Translations under genes and position numbers: made by a program
Assembly: GCF_028583425.1 (NCBI RefSeq)
Contig: NC_072800.1
Coordinates: 11,855,001 to 11,919,000, forward strand
Reading direction: 5' to 3'
DNA: 64,000 bases
Source of the DNA: Eublepharis macularius
Taxonomy: Eukaryota; Chordata; Lepidosauria; Squamata; Eublepharidae
The notes under the pieces: generated by a model
The model's database searches: none
What the model was told of the DNA's origin: nothing
The model's input: the letters and a program-made list of their open reading frames with translations, nothing else
Part shown: positions 8,029 to 16,545 of the stretch, piece by piece
Layout of the letters: every line of letters starts with the position of its first letter
Numbering within the stretch: the stretch's first letter is position 1

Positions 8029-10936
8029 CCCCCCCCCCGAGCGTCGTGCTGGACCTTCCGTCCTCGGCGAACATCCGGGAGAGGAAGTCGGCATTGGCGT
8101 GTAACTTCCCCGGGCGGTGGCGGATCGTAAAGCTGAAGGGGAGAAGGGACAGATACCACCGTAAGACTCTAGCATTATGGTCCTTTAGCCGGGACATCCA
8201 GAGAAGGGGGGCGTGGTCCGTCACGAGGGTGAAGGGGTTGTTGACAAGATAGTATTGGAGTGCCCCGACGGCCCATTTGACTGCCAGTGCCTCCTTCTCG
8301 ACAACGGCGTATTTCCGTTCGGCGGGCTGCAGCTTCCGACTGATGAAAAGGATGGGGTGTTCTTGACCTTCGTGCTCCTGTGACAGGACGGCCCCGAGCC
8401 CTGCATCCGATGCGTCTGTTTGGAGTATGAAGGGCTTGTCGAAGTCGGGGTTGCGGAGTACGGGGCTTTTGGACAGTGCGGCCTTCAGGTCCTCGAAGGC
8501 CCGTTGGCCCTGGGGCGTCCACCGGACCCGGTTCGGCTGGTCCTTCCTCAAGTAGTCGGTTAGAGGGCTGGCCCGGCTGGCGTACTGGGGGATGAACTTA
8601 CTATAGTAGCTGACGAGCCCCAAAAACCCGCGTAACTGTTTCTTTGTCCCCGGTCGGGGGCAGGCCTCGAGGGAGGCCACCTTGTCTGGTGGGGGACGCA
8701 GCTGTCCGCGTCCCACCAGGAACCCCACGTACTTGAGCTCCTGGAAGCCGAGACGACTTTTCGTGGGATTGGCTTTGAGGCCCGCGTTGCGGAGAGCCTG
8801 GAGCACGAGCCAGAGGTGGCGAAGGTGGGACGGCCAATCCGGGCTGTATATCAGGATGTCGTCGATGTAAGCGGTGGCAAACCCTCGACAGTGGGTTAGT
8901 GCTCGGTCCACCAAGCGTTGGAAGGTGGCCGCCGCCCCGTGTAGCCCGAAGGGCATCACCTGGAACTCGAAGAGGCCCTGGGGGGTGGCGAACGCGGTCT
9001 TCTCTTGGTCCCCCGGCGCCATGGGGACCTGCCAGTACCCCTTCGTCAGGTCCAAAGCCGAGAGGTAGCGGGCTGTGCCTAACTGGTCAATCAAGACGTC
9101 AGCTCGTGGCATCGGGTATGCATCGAACTTCGCTACTTTGTTAACCTCCCGATAGTCGACGCAGAATCTCACCGAACCGTCCGGCTTCGGCACGAGGACG
9201 ATGGGGCTCCTCCACTCGCTGGTTGATGGGCGGATCACCCCCAGGCGTAGCATCTCCTCTACCTCGCGGGCCACGGCGTCCCATTGTTTTCGGGGCAAGG
9301 GCCTCCACGTCGCCCATGCGACCTGTCCTGGGGCTGTGGGGATGGCGTGTTCTGCCAGATTGGTGCGTCCGGGCCGGGTCGAGAAGCAGCCGGGCACTTC
9401 GTTTAGGAGTGCTTGGAGTTGTTCTTGTTGCCGTGGGCTTAGGGCCGCGTCCACCCCTGGGGCAGTGGCCTCCGGCTGGCGTGTCGTCCAGGGGAGCTCC
9501 CCTTCTGTTGGCCCCAAAGGGTCATCGGCCAGCTGGCACTCCCCCGCCGGTCGTTCGCACCACTCTTTCAGATCGTTGATGTGCAGGCGTTTGGCCTGCC
9601 GGTGGGATGGCCCACACTGTACCTCATAGGAATGGGATCCCAACACTCGGTTGATTCGGAAGGGGCCTTGCCAGGGGTCCCCCTGCTTGGACGGTCTAAA
9701 GATCCGGCGGCTTACTAGAACCCGGTCGCCCTCTAGGAAGGTCCTTGCCCGGGTCCCTCGGTCATAGCGGGCCTTCTGCGCGGCCTGGGCCTTCTCTAGG
9801 TTCTGCCTGGCCAAGGAGCGGGCGGTCTCCAGGCGCTCTCTGAGGCCCCGGACGTATTCGGAGGCTGGCTGGCCCGGTTGGGCTGGGGCCGTGGCCCACT
9901 GCCCTTCCATTACCTCCAGGATCCCGCGTGGGTTACGGCCGTACACTAGCTCGAACGGAGCGAACCCCGTCGACGCCTGGGGCGATTCCCGCACGGCAAA
10001 GAGGAGAGGATCGAGGAACAGGTCCCATTGAGCGGGCCGGTCGTGGGCGAGCCTCCGGAGCATTTGCTTCAGGGTCTGGTTAAACCTCTCCACCAAGCCG
10101 TCCGTCTGGGGATGGTAGATAGACGTGAAAATTTGGCGTATCCCCATGGTGCGGCATAGTTGGCGAGTGACCGAGGCCGTGAAGGGCGTCCCACAATCCG
10201 TGACGATCTCACGGGGCAACCCCACCTGGGCGAAGAAACGAATGAGGGCCCGTGTCACCCCCGGGGCCTGTATCGTTCGCAGGGGAATAGCCTCGGGGTA
10301 TCGAGTAGCATAGTCCATGAGGACGAGGATGAAGCGGTGGCCCCGAGCCGTCCTGGGCAGGGGCCCCAGAAAGTCCATAGCTACCCTCTCGAAGGGGGTG
10401 TGGATCACGGGCAATGGAGCCAGGGGGGCCCGCGGCGGGTGCCTCCCCGAAGTCCGTTGGCACGTCTCACAGGTCCGGCAGTAGTCCTTGACGGCCTGGT
10501 CCACCCCCGGCCAGAAGAACCGCGTCAGCACCCGGGCCAGCGTGTTATGGGGCCCTTGATGCCCGGCCCAGTTATGGGCGTGGGCGTGCCGTAGGACGAT
10601 CTCGCGGTACTCCAGGGGCACTAAGAGCTGGCGAACTTCTCTCCCCTGTTCCGTCGTGAGTCGGTACCACACGCCCCCTTCTCGGACTATCCGCAGCAGT
10701 CTCCCCGCCCTCCGAGAGTCCCGTACGATCCCCTCACTCACCGCCACCGTGTCTCGGGAGCTTCTCGAGGGTAGGGTCGGCGGTCTGGCTGGCGACGAAC
10801 GCTGGGTCGGTAGGCCAGTCGGGTAAGTTGGCCCCCGGGCGTGGCGCGGGTCCCGGGTGGTCGTCCTGTCTCTCCACCGGGAGGGCCTCCTCGGGGCCCC
10901 GGGCGACTTGCAGGTGCCGGTGGAATTCAGGAGCAT
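7544..10936 (-). CDS. pol: pol: integrase, reverse transcriptase, RNase H (Gmr1 order)
   Basis: A single 1130-codon open frame. The integrase comes first: an HHCC zinc module (H121, H126, C156, C159), then a catalytic core with D188, D247 and E283 (a D-D-35-E spacing). A GPF-containing C-terminal module lies near residues 421-440. Reverse transcriptase follows, with 'SALDLTKGYWQ' (D629) and YIDD at 690-693. RNase H has D841, E882, D907 and D950. All catalytic residues expected of these domains are present. The first 60 or so codons overlap the protease frame and read as low-complexity sequence, so the true pol product probably begins near residue 60 by frameshift or after an indel. From about residue 970 the frame runs through the poly-G tract into the 3' LTR, so the C-terminal 160 residues are probably not a conserved part of the protein. 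The product copies element RNA into DNA and integrates it. I see no internal stop. Confidence 0.9.
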   Translation of the reverse strand: MLLNSTGTCKSPGAPRRPSRWRDRTTTRDPRHARGPTYPTGLPTQRSSPARPPTLPSRSSRDTVAVSEGIVRDSRRAGRLLRIVREGGVWYRLTTEQGREVRQLLVPLEYREIVLRHAHAHNWAGHQGPHNTLARVLTRFFWPGVDQAVKDYCRTCETCQRTSGRHPPRAPLAPLPVIHTPFERVAMDFLGPLPRTARGHRFILVLMDYATRYPEAIPLRTIQAPGVTRALIRFFAQVGLPREIVTDCGTPFTASVTRQLCRTMGIRQIFTSIYHPQTDGLVERFNQTLKQMLRRLAHDRPAQWDLFLDPLLFAVRESPQASTGFAPFELVYGRNPRGILEVMEGQWATAPAQPGQPASEYVRGLRERLETARSLARQNLEKAQAAQKARYDRGTRARTFLEGDRVLVSRRIFRPSKQGDPWQGPFRINRVLGSHSYEVQCGPSHRQAKRLHINDLKEWCERPAGECQLADDPLGPTEGELPWTTRQPEATAPGVDAALSPRQQEQLQALLNEVPGCFSTRPGRTNLAEHAIPTAPGQVAWATWRPLPRKQWDAVAREVEEMLRLGVIRPSTSEWRSPIVLVPKPDGSVRFCVDYREVNKVAKFDAYPMPRADVLIDQLGTARYLSALDLTKGYWQVPMAPGDQEKTAFATPQGLFEFQVMPFGLHGAAATFQRLVDRALTHCRGFATAYIDDILIYSPDWPSHLRHLWLVLQALRNAGLKANPTKSRLGFQELKYVGFLVGRGQLRPPPDKVASLEACPRPGTKKQLRGFLGLVSYYSKFIPQYASRASPLTDYLRKDQPNRVRWTPQGQRAFEDLKAALSKSPVLRNPDFDKPFILQTDASDAGLGAVLSQEHEGQEHPILFISRKLQPAERKYAVVEKEALAVKWAVGALQYYLVNNPFTLVTDHAPLLWMSRLKDHNARVLRWYLSLLPFSFTIRHRPGKLHANADFLSRMFAEDGRSSTTLGGGVSEGRRRRSLGLRGPHPLPRPRPRRHPPTAPGAGREMRREGRRQGHGTAVQPGGTLHPPGRADGRSRRPAEAGNPAPSGKRPRMEEAVNPGAAAAPAARARAGGTPRPGARQGAAAQEAGPRRDARAGVELLRGLQLPEGQGRRQAQPTEGRPVRPIAEAS
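8029..8038 (-). promoter_or_regulatory. polypurine tract next to the 3' LTR
   Basis: Ten C on the plus strand (ten G on the coding strand) abut the inner edge of the 3' LTR, exactly where the plus-strand primer of an LTR element lies. A pure-G tract is unusual; mixed A/G tracts are more common. Confidence 0.75.
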
Positions 10937-11612
10937 CCCGGCCCAGAAGCACGGGGTAGGGGAGGTTGGTGACCCTGGCCAATTCTACTTCCCAGGTCTG
11001 CCCCTGGCACGATAGGGGGACGCGAACCACCGGGTATGTCTCGGAGTGGCCGTGGAAGCAGGCCACCGTGGCGGTCCGGATGACCGGTAGCCCGGCAGGG
11101 AGCAGCCGGGTGCGGATCATGGACACCGAGCTGCCGCTGTCCAGGAACGCCGAGAGCCACCGCCCCGACACCTCCACCAGGATCAGCAGCGGCAGAGGGC
11201 GGGGAGGCGGAGTTGTTGCCGGGAATGCCTCTTCCCAGCCCACGTCACATTCCATCAGTGGGCAGTCGCGTATGTAGTGGCCGCGTTGGCCGCACCTGAA
11301 GCAGGGCCCCCGGTCCTCGTTTTCCCGTGTCGCCTTCGGCGCCCCGTCCCGACTGGGGCCTGGTGGTAGGCGACCCCACGCGCCCTCTCGTGGGGGTGCC
11401 GACGGGGTTAGTCTGCTGGGGCCGCTTGGGCCTTCCCGGTTGCCCAGCCGGGCCCTCCCGGTACGGGGGGCTTCAGGGCCCCGGAACCCCGGGCCATTGG
11501 AGCGACCTCCGCTGCTCCCTTTGTGGGGGGGCTCCCGGGGGTTGGCTGCTGCCGTGAAGTTCTCAAGCAGCGCGGTGGCCTCCTTCAAGGTCGCTGGCCG
11601 GCTGCAGGCCAC
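10734..11612 (-). CDS. gag C-terminus (nucleocapsid) and aspartic protease
   Basis: Same frame as the gag segment upstream, separated from it by one TGA at 11619-11621. The first ~20 residues complete the SCAN-like capsid segment ('RPATLKEATALLENF'). A proline- and glycine-rich linker follows, then a CCHC zinc knuckle (C104, C107, H112, C117; spacing C-x2-C-x4-H-x4-C) that would bind element RNA. The retropepsin-type protease has its active-site Asp in DSG (158-160) and a 'VLLGRD' strand near 221-226. The frame ends at 10734 and pol continues in the +1 frame relative to it. The start at 11612 is just the first start-like codon after the stop, not a real initiation site. Confidence 0.85.
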   Translation of the reverse strand: MACSRPATLKEATALLENFTAAANPREPPHKGSSGGRSNGPGFRGPEAPRTGRARLGNREGPSGPSRLTPSAPPREGAWGRLPPGPSRDGAPKATRENEDRGPCFRCGQRGHYIRDCPLMECDVGWEEAFPATTPPPRPLPLLILVEVSGRWLSAFLDSGSSVSMIRTRLLPAGLPVIRTATVACFHGHSETYPVVRVPLSCQGQTWEVELARVTNLPYPVLLGRDAPEFHRHLQVARGPEEALPVERQDDHPGPAPRPGANLPDWPTDPAFVASQTADPTLEKLPRHGGGE

Positions 11613-11618
11613 CCACTG

Positions 11619-12248
11619 TCAGGCCTTCGGCGGGAGGATGTTCAGTAGTTGTTCCAGAACTACCTGATCCACAATCCCCTTCTCACCCTCCGTCGCGGGC
11701 CGTAGCCAGCGATGGGCAGCGTCGCGGAGGGCGTTGACCAGGGTCCGCGGCCGGTCGGCCTTCCGGTAGGTGATAGCGCGGAACTTCAGGCGGTAAGAGT
11801 CCGGAGTCACTTCGTAGCGGTCGAGGATGGCAGCCTTGAGTGCACGGTAATCGGCGCCCTCTTCCTTAGGTAGAGCCCGCAGGGCCGCTTGAGCTTCTCC
11901 CGTCAAGTAGGGTCCGAGGATGAAGGCCCACTGGGCTTGGGGCCACTGGGCGGCCTCCGCGGTTCGTTCGAACGCCTCCAGGTAGGCGTCAATCTCATCC
12001 GCCTCGCCCAGCTTGGTTAACTGAAAGGGGGCCCCTCGACTCGGGCCAAGCGGCACGTCGGCCGCTCCTCCCCCTAGTGCTTGGGCCAACCCGCGTAGGA
12101 GGGTGGCCTGGGACTCCTGCTGTTGAGCCGTCAGGTCCCGCAGGAGCCGTACCTGCTGCTCCGCCATCCACTGGCCCAGCTGGCTCAAATCTGGGGCGGG
12201 CGGACCGGTGGGCCCGGCCGCAGCGGCGCCGGCCGCCGCTTGATCCAT
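11619..12248 (-). pseudogene. gag: gag N-terminus and capsid with SCAN-like segment, ended by in-frame TGA
   Basis: The first ATG after the primer site is at 12248-12246. An open frame continues upstream to 12404, but that part overlaps the primer-binding site. An alanine/proline-rich N-terminus precedes a glutamine-rich helix ('LRDLTAQQQES'), then capsid-like helices ending in 'ALRDAAHRWLRP' and 'VVLEQLLNILPP'. This last part strongly resembles the SCAN domain of vertebrate zinc-finger proteins, which is published as derived from a Gmr1-like gag. A TGA at 11619-11621 interrupts the SCAN-like fold; the same frame then continues into the nucleocapsid and protease. One stop inside a conserved helix region is more likely damage than a programmed readthrough site. 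Confidence 0.8.
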
Positions 12249-12375
12249 GGGTTCTGGGCGGTCGGTCCGGAGGGAGGTTCCCGGCAGGGACGGCCTGAAG
12301 GCAGACGGACGTAGATAGCTCCGGGCGCGGGACCACCCTGGCGGGGCGGGAAGGCGTGGCACCGGTCGTTTCACG

Positions 12376-12403
12376 GCGGGATCAGTGCCTGCATTCTCCA
12401 CCA
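12376..12403 (-). promoter_or_regulatory. primer-binding site matching tRNA-Ala
   Basis: Three bases inside the 5' LTR, the coding strand reads TGGTGGAGAATGCAGG and continues to GATCCCGCC. This is close to the reverse complement of the 3' end of vertebrate tRNA-Ala(AGC), including its CCA. I recalled the tRNA sequence from memory. The position and the TGG start are what reverse-transcription priming requires. Confidence 0.8.
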
Positions 12404-12406
12404 CTT

Positions 12407-13372
12407 TGTCACGCGGGCGGGCGCCCCCTTGTGGCGGGGATGGCGGCGGGTCGGCGCGGGACGCCCCCGACGGGTCCGTACTGGGTCTTCACCGGGAAAC
12501 TGGGGAGGGCTCCCCGGGCGAGGGTTGGCCTGGCCACTGGAGCGCGTCCCCCTCAAGGCCTCAGATGGGCGGCCACCGTCTGGTCTGGTGCTGCCAGCCA
12601 GCAATTAGCTCCACCCGGCCAGTCACCCTTCTAACGTCAGGGTGAACTGGCCCAGTCACACGGGACTACTTCCTCTTCGGCCTGGGGTTTCACCTCCTCT
12701 AAATACCCCCTCTCCTTAGGGCCAACCCCACTCCTCCCTTCCAGTGCCCGCCCCCAGTGTCATTCCCACCACCTGGGCTAGGCGCGGCCACATCCTGCTG
12801 CCCCATCTGCCCTGGCCCCATTGGCTGCCTTGTCCCTGCTCCCGCCCCTCTTCCTCCTCCTCTTGTCCCCAGCCTCTTCCTCCCCCTCTAGCTGGCCTCG
12901 GCGATTGGCCGCACAGGCCGTCCTTCTGTCGGCTGCGCCCGCCCCCTCCCTTGGCCCTCTGGGAGTTGTAGGCCCCGGAGGAGCTCCGCGCCGGCGCGGG
13001 CGTCTCGCCGCGGCCCAGCTTCCTGGGCGGCCGCTCCTCGCCTCGCTCCTGGCCGCGGCGTCCCGCCGGCTCGGGCCCTGGCTGCCGGGGCTGCGGCCAC
13101 GCCCGGGTTGACGGCCTCCTCCATCCGCGGCCGTTTGCCGCTCGGCGCCGGGTTCCCGGCCTCGGCGGGTCGGCGGCTGCGGCCATCAGCTCTGCCGGGG
13201 GGGTGGAGAGTCCCTCCCGGCCGGACGGCGGTTCCGTGGCCCTGCCGGCGTCCCTCCCGGAGCATCTCCCAGCCGGCTCCGGGGGCCGCAGGTGGGTGTC
13301 GCCACGGGCGGGGGCGTGGGAGGGGGTGGGGGCCGCGGAGTCCGAGGATGTGGCGCCGCCGCCCCTCGGACA
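12407..13372 (-). repeat. 5' LTR of the Gmr1-like element
   Basis: 966 bp with TG...CA ends, gap-free against 7063-8028. It should hold the promoter. On the coding strand two CCAAT boxes and a TATA-like TATTTAG lie in the expected order, described separately. Confidence 0.95.
12697..12908 (-). promoter_or_regulatory. candidate LTR core promoter: two CCAAT boxes and TATA-like motif
   Basis: On the minus strand CCAAT occurs at 12908-12904 and 12824-12820, followed about 115 bases downstream by GTATTTAGAG (12706-12697). The same motifs are at 7560-7564, 7476-7480 and 7353-7362 in the other LTR, unmutated. Spacing fits a GC-rich retroelement promoter, but the start site is not visible. Confidence 0.4.
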
Positions 13373-13829
13373 GAATGGTACCACACAGCTTTAGCCAAAC
13401 CAAGGGAACAAAATCCTCATATGGAAACATGTAGGGAAGCAGAAGATACTTTTGACAGATGGGAGTGATGGGGACTCACTACTGTTTACTAGCTGTTCCT
13501 GTTATATTTGGGATAATAATAGCCTTGCTTGTACTTTATTGTTGGTAGACTAAAAAGGGTGGTCTATGGACTATGCGCTTGACCTACTCTTCAAACATAA
13601 GGCCAAAACATAGGAAGAAATGCCTAAAGAGATCCATTTTCATATTCCTTTCATTTTCTGTGGAAAATCTTAAAATGAAATGTTAATTGCATATGTGTGA
13701 GAGAGAAACTTATCTGTGCAGGCCGCTGGAAGAGGGAAAGATATCAAGCACATGGTCACGTTATTGATTTTGTCTAGTAGAGGGCAGTGGCGGTGGCAGC
13801 ACACCCAGCTAAGTGCTGCAGCTGTGCAA
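13373..13829. other. unassigned DNA
   Basis: AT-rich flank to the right of the LTR element. No gene or named repeat recognised. Confidence 0.4.
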
Positions 13830-13897
13830 CAGGGAGGAATACACGTGAGTCTGTTCACTTGCCATTCAAGTGTAACTCGCCACTTCTAGCTTGGCCC
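13830..13897. mobile_element. right half of a GGGCCAAGCTACAAGTG-family MITE
   Basis: Matches the right arm of 6552-6741 from 'CAGGGAGGAATACACGTGAG' to CTTGGCCC. The left arm is missing. Confidence 0.75.
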
Positions 13898-13987
13898 ATA
13901 GATGTAGCAGTGCTGGCAGCTGGTTCAGAATCTAGGGGCCAATATGCTGCATTGGCCAGCGTTGTCTCTTCTTCATGTCTGTGGCTG

Positions 13988-14535
13988 AGCCCATGTCATA
14001 ATCAGATTTTTCAGACTCTTCTTTCTTTTCTTCAGCAGGAGCAGCGCCACCTGCAGGGGCCCCTCTTCCTCCAGCAGGGGCCGCAGCAGCCGGAGCACCA
14101 CCCACTCCAACATTACAGATGAGACTTCCAATGTCAGTGTTGGCCAGGGCTTTTTTTTCTGGGAAAAGAGGTGGCGGAACTCAGTGGTGTGGAGGGCAAC
14201 CTAAACTCCCCTCTGTCTGGAGATCAGGGGGCGGGGCCACCGGTCATGTGACCATTTTCACGAGGTTCCGTAACTCTGTTCCACCACGTTCCAGCTGAAA
14301 AAAAGCCCCGGTGTTGGCTAAAGCCTTTGCAAATAGGCCTGGCCAGAAATGTTCAACATTCACTCCAGCTGCTTTGATAAGTGCATTGATCTTATCCTCC
14401 ATGACGGTGACTTCGTCATTGTGAAGAATCAGCGTGGAGTAAATGCAAGCAAGCTCGGAAACGGAAGCCATGATGGGTTAGGAGGTGCACGGTGCTAGTC
14501 GCCGGCTGGGACTCGGCTTTAGCTTCAGAGGAAGG
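13988..14535 (-). pseudogene. RPLP1: processed pseudogene of large ribosomal subunit protein P1, split by a MITE
   Basis: On the minus strand an ATG at 14471 opens '[12 protein letters not shown]', and the frame follows ribosomal stalk protein P1 through '[15 protein letters not shown]' and '[11 protein letters not shown]'. It is then cut by a hAT MITE (14145-14310). It resumes as 'IGSLICNVG', an alanine/proline/glycine-rich hinge and the acidic tail '[15 protein letters not shown]'. The introns expected in the parent gene are absent, so this is a retrocopy. The 5' side keeps leader sequence (CCGGCGACTAGCACCGTG, about 14490-14507). The last residues of the acidic tail, the stop and the 3' UTR are not recognisable past about 13988. 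P1 binds P0 and P2 in the GTPase-activating stalk of the 60S subunit; this copy is not expected to make it. Confidence 0.93.
14145..14310. mobile_element. hAT-type foldback MITE, copy 2, inside the RPLP1 pseudogene
   Basis: Starts CAGGGCTTTTTTTTCTGGG and ends GAAAAAAAGCCCCG. Perfect 8-bp target duplication GTGTTGGC on both sides (14137-14144 and 14311-14318); the duplicated bases are part of the P1 coding sequence. One arm of the internal palindrome is missing, which explains the short length. Confidence 0.95.
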
Positions 14536-15886
14536 ACACAGCACCTTAACATGCCGCCGAAAAAGAAGCCAGGCTCAAGTGTTTCTTGGCATCTCTTTCC
14601 AAAGGCAAAACTGAGCCTATCACACTGCAGGGAGTTGGAGGGGCTGACTTTCTGATGCCTTCCTTCCGCTGACTGTGTGATTCTGAGTGCAAGGGCATCA
14701 CGTTGCAACCTGCTTGCCTCTTTGGGACCACCAGAGGGTGTGTGTGTGTGGAGGAGGGGTGCAGGCTCCCGCAAAACAGATCTGCCAAACCCTGTGATTT
14801 CCTGTTGCTTTCTCCATGTGTAAAGGACAGATTTAGATCTGGTGGAAGGGAGGGGGGGTCTGTGAAGAACGGGAAGAAGATAAACAGCTTTCTTTTTGGC
14901 TGCTGAGCTTGGATAAGTTAAATGCTAGCAAGCCCAAGTAAAGCTGTTATTTTTCTGGTCCAAACACAAAGCCAGGAATCAAACATTAAGCAGCTACAGT
15001 CCTCGTTCTTTTCAGGGCTATTTTTTTTCATCAACGAATTCAGGAAGATAAATATTTTAATTAGGGAATCAAAGGTTACTGAATGCAACATGCAGCCTTC
15101 TCTCATTTGGGTCCCCCTCCCAGCCCCCTCCCCCATATATAGTTAAATAAAAGAGATTTGTTGTTACCTTCTCTTGTTCGCATTCCTTTCCCTTTGTGAT
15201 CTTAAGGTATTCCCACACTATATTTTTAGGGGTGCACAGAGCACATTGAAGTGTACATCTGAAAACGTAACCTGTGAATATAGCACTGACGTAGTGAGAC
15301 AGATGATCAGGGAGAGTGAGCGTTTTGGCGTTGCAAAGCGTTCACAGTCGATCCAGGGCACTCACGTGGAAGCGGATGAGGACGACACAAAGAGTCACAA
15401 AGCGTGAATTGGGGAGAATGGCGAAATCGCAGGAGAGCCGGAATAAGGTGAGCATTCAGCGGGAGATGGCGCTAGTTTGGTGCTAAATTTATGGCCGTGT
15501 GACAATGGCCCGTGCTTCTTTTAAAAGGTAACTTACTTTGCAAGGGAATTTTGAGGACATTTGTTAGGCTTTGTTCACCTTTATTTTAGTGGATCTGCAA
15601 GAAACCGTAGGCAGGCATCTAATCCAGCGCCATTTGCTAGGAAATTGCTAGGGTCAGGTTGACTTCGTGTTGAGCAGTGCTGCAGGCATAGGGGATTTGT
15701 GCACTGCCTCTGCACTGGACAGGCTCTCCATTTTCATCCTTCATAATCACCGAAAGTGCATCCCAATTGCATTTTAGCTATTTTTTGTGATGCTTGCCCA
15801 GAGGGGTATTTCAGAGAGACCAGCATGGTAGCCTTTCCCTTGTAAACATATCTAAGCACAAGAGGTGCGGAGGAGGATCAGACTAT
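14536..15886. other. unassigned DNA
   Basis: No gene recognised. A possible end of an interspersed element lies at 15480-15515 ('GGCCGTGTGACAATGGCCCG'), resembling 27465-27490. Confidence 0.35.
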
Positions 15887-16068
15887 GGCCGTTTTCACAC
15901 TGCTTACTGGCCATGGAACATTGCGCCGAGCTCCCGGAATGACAGCGTCTACCTGGTGTGATTTTGCGTGAGAACTGCAATTCTCATACGAAATCGCGCC
16001 AGGAAGACACTGTCATTCCAGGAGCTCAGCACGATGTTCCGTGACCAGTAAGCAGTGTGAAAATGGCC
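15887..16068. mobile_element. palindromic MITE, GGCCGTTTTCACACTGC family, copy 1
   Basis: Arms start GGCCGTTTTCACACTGCTTA and pair with the other end. TAT flanks both sides (15884-15886 and 16069-16071). The interior contains 'CGCGCCAGGAAGACRCTGTC' in both orientations. Relatives are at 18085-18266, 48498-48619 and 51483-51695. Confidence 0.85.
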
Positions 16069-16219
16069 TATATCGCTCACAGTTTGCCACTGCTTCTTCC
16101 CATTGGACTGAGCATTATCCTCAAATGAAAAAACCAAAAATGACCTGTCATGTTCAGGAAGCAATGAAAATGATGTAGTGGGGGAAGGGGGCTCGGATCA
16201 TAATAATTATGATTATTAT

Positions 16220-16545
16220 CAGGGCTTTTTTTCAGCCGTAGTGTGGTGGGGTGGAGTTCCAGAATCTCTTGAAAATGGTCACATGGCCGGTGGCCCCACC
16301 CCCTGATCTCCAGACAGAGGGGAGTTTAGATCACCCTCCGTGCCACTGGTGCGGAGGGCGATCTAAACTCCCCTCTGTCTGGAGATCAGGAGGCGGGGCC
16401 ACCGGCCATGTGACCATTTTCACTGAGGGTGATTTAAACTTTTAAAAACTCCCCCCTTGTTCCAGCTGACCCAAAGTGACATCATTGTGCGGTCCTGAGT
16501 TCCACCACTGAGTTCCACCACCTCTTTTCCCAGAAAAAAGCCCTG
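16220..16545. mobile_element. hAT-type foldback MITE, copy 3
   Basis: CAGGGCTTTTTTTC to AAAAAAGCCCTG. Flanks ATTATTAT and ATTATAAT match at 7 of 8 bases. Inserted in the opposite orientation to copy 1, with the 'TTCCACCACCTCTTTTCCC' end on the right. Confidence 0.88.

Larger units (their letters stand above)
7063..13372 (-). mobile_element. full-length Gmr1-like Ty3/gypsy LTR retrotransposon
   Basis: A 6310-bp element transcribed leftwards, with a 966-bp LTR at each end and a 4378-bp interior. Reading on the minus strand the order is 5' LTR, tRNA-Ala primer site, gag (SCAN-like capsid, CCHC), aspartic protease, integrase, reverse transcriptase, RNase H, poly-G tract, 3' LTR. Integrase before RT, combined with Ty3/gypsy-type sequences (GPF-type integrase module, YIDD), is the published hallmark of the Gmr1-like group. 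Flanks CAATG (7058-7062) and GAATG (13373-13377) match at 4 of 5 bases, which looks like a slightly decayed 5-bp target duplication. The element is much more GC-rich than the surroundings. A TGA in gag and a frame change before pol suggest this copy cannot move by itself. Confidence 0.95.

Noticed and set aside
7372..8252. Long GC-rich open frames on both strands in the LTRs (up to 267 codons), repeated at 12716-13434
   Set aside because: They lie in LTR sequence, occur in overlapping frames on both strands, and are low-complexity Arg/Pro/Gly tracts. GC content alone explains the lack of stops.
8601..11667. Many plus-strand frames antisense to gag and pol
   Set aside because: Shadows of the real minus-strand coding sequence; none has its own domain.
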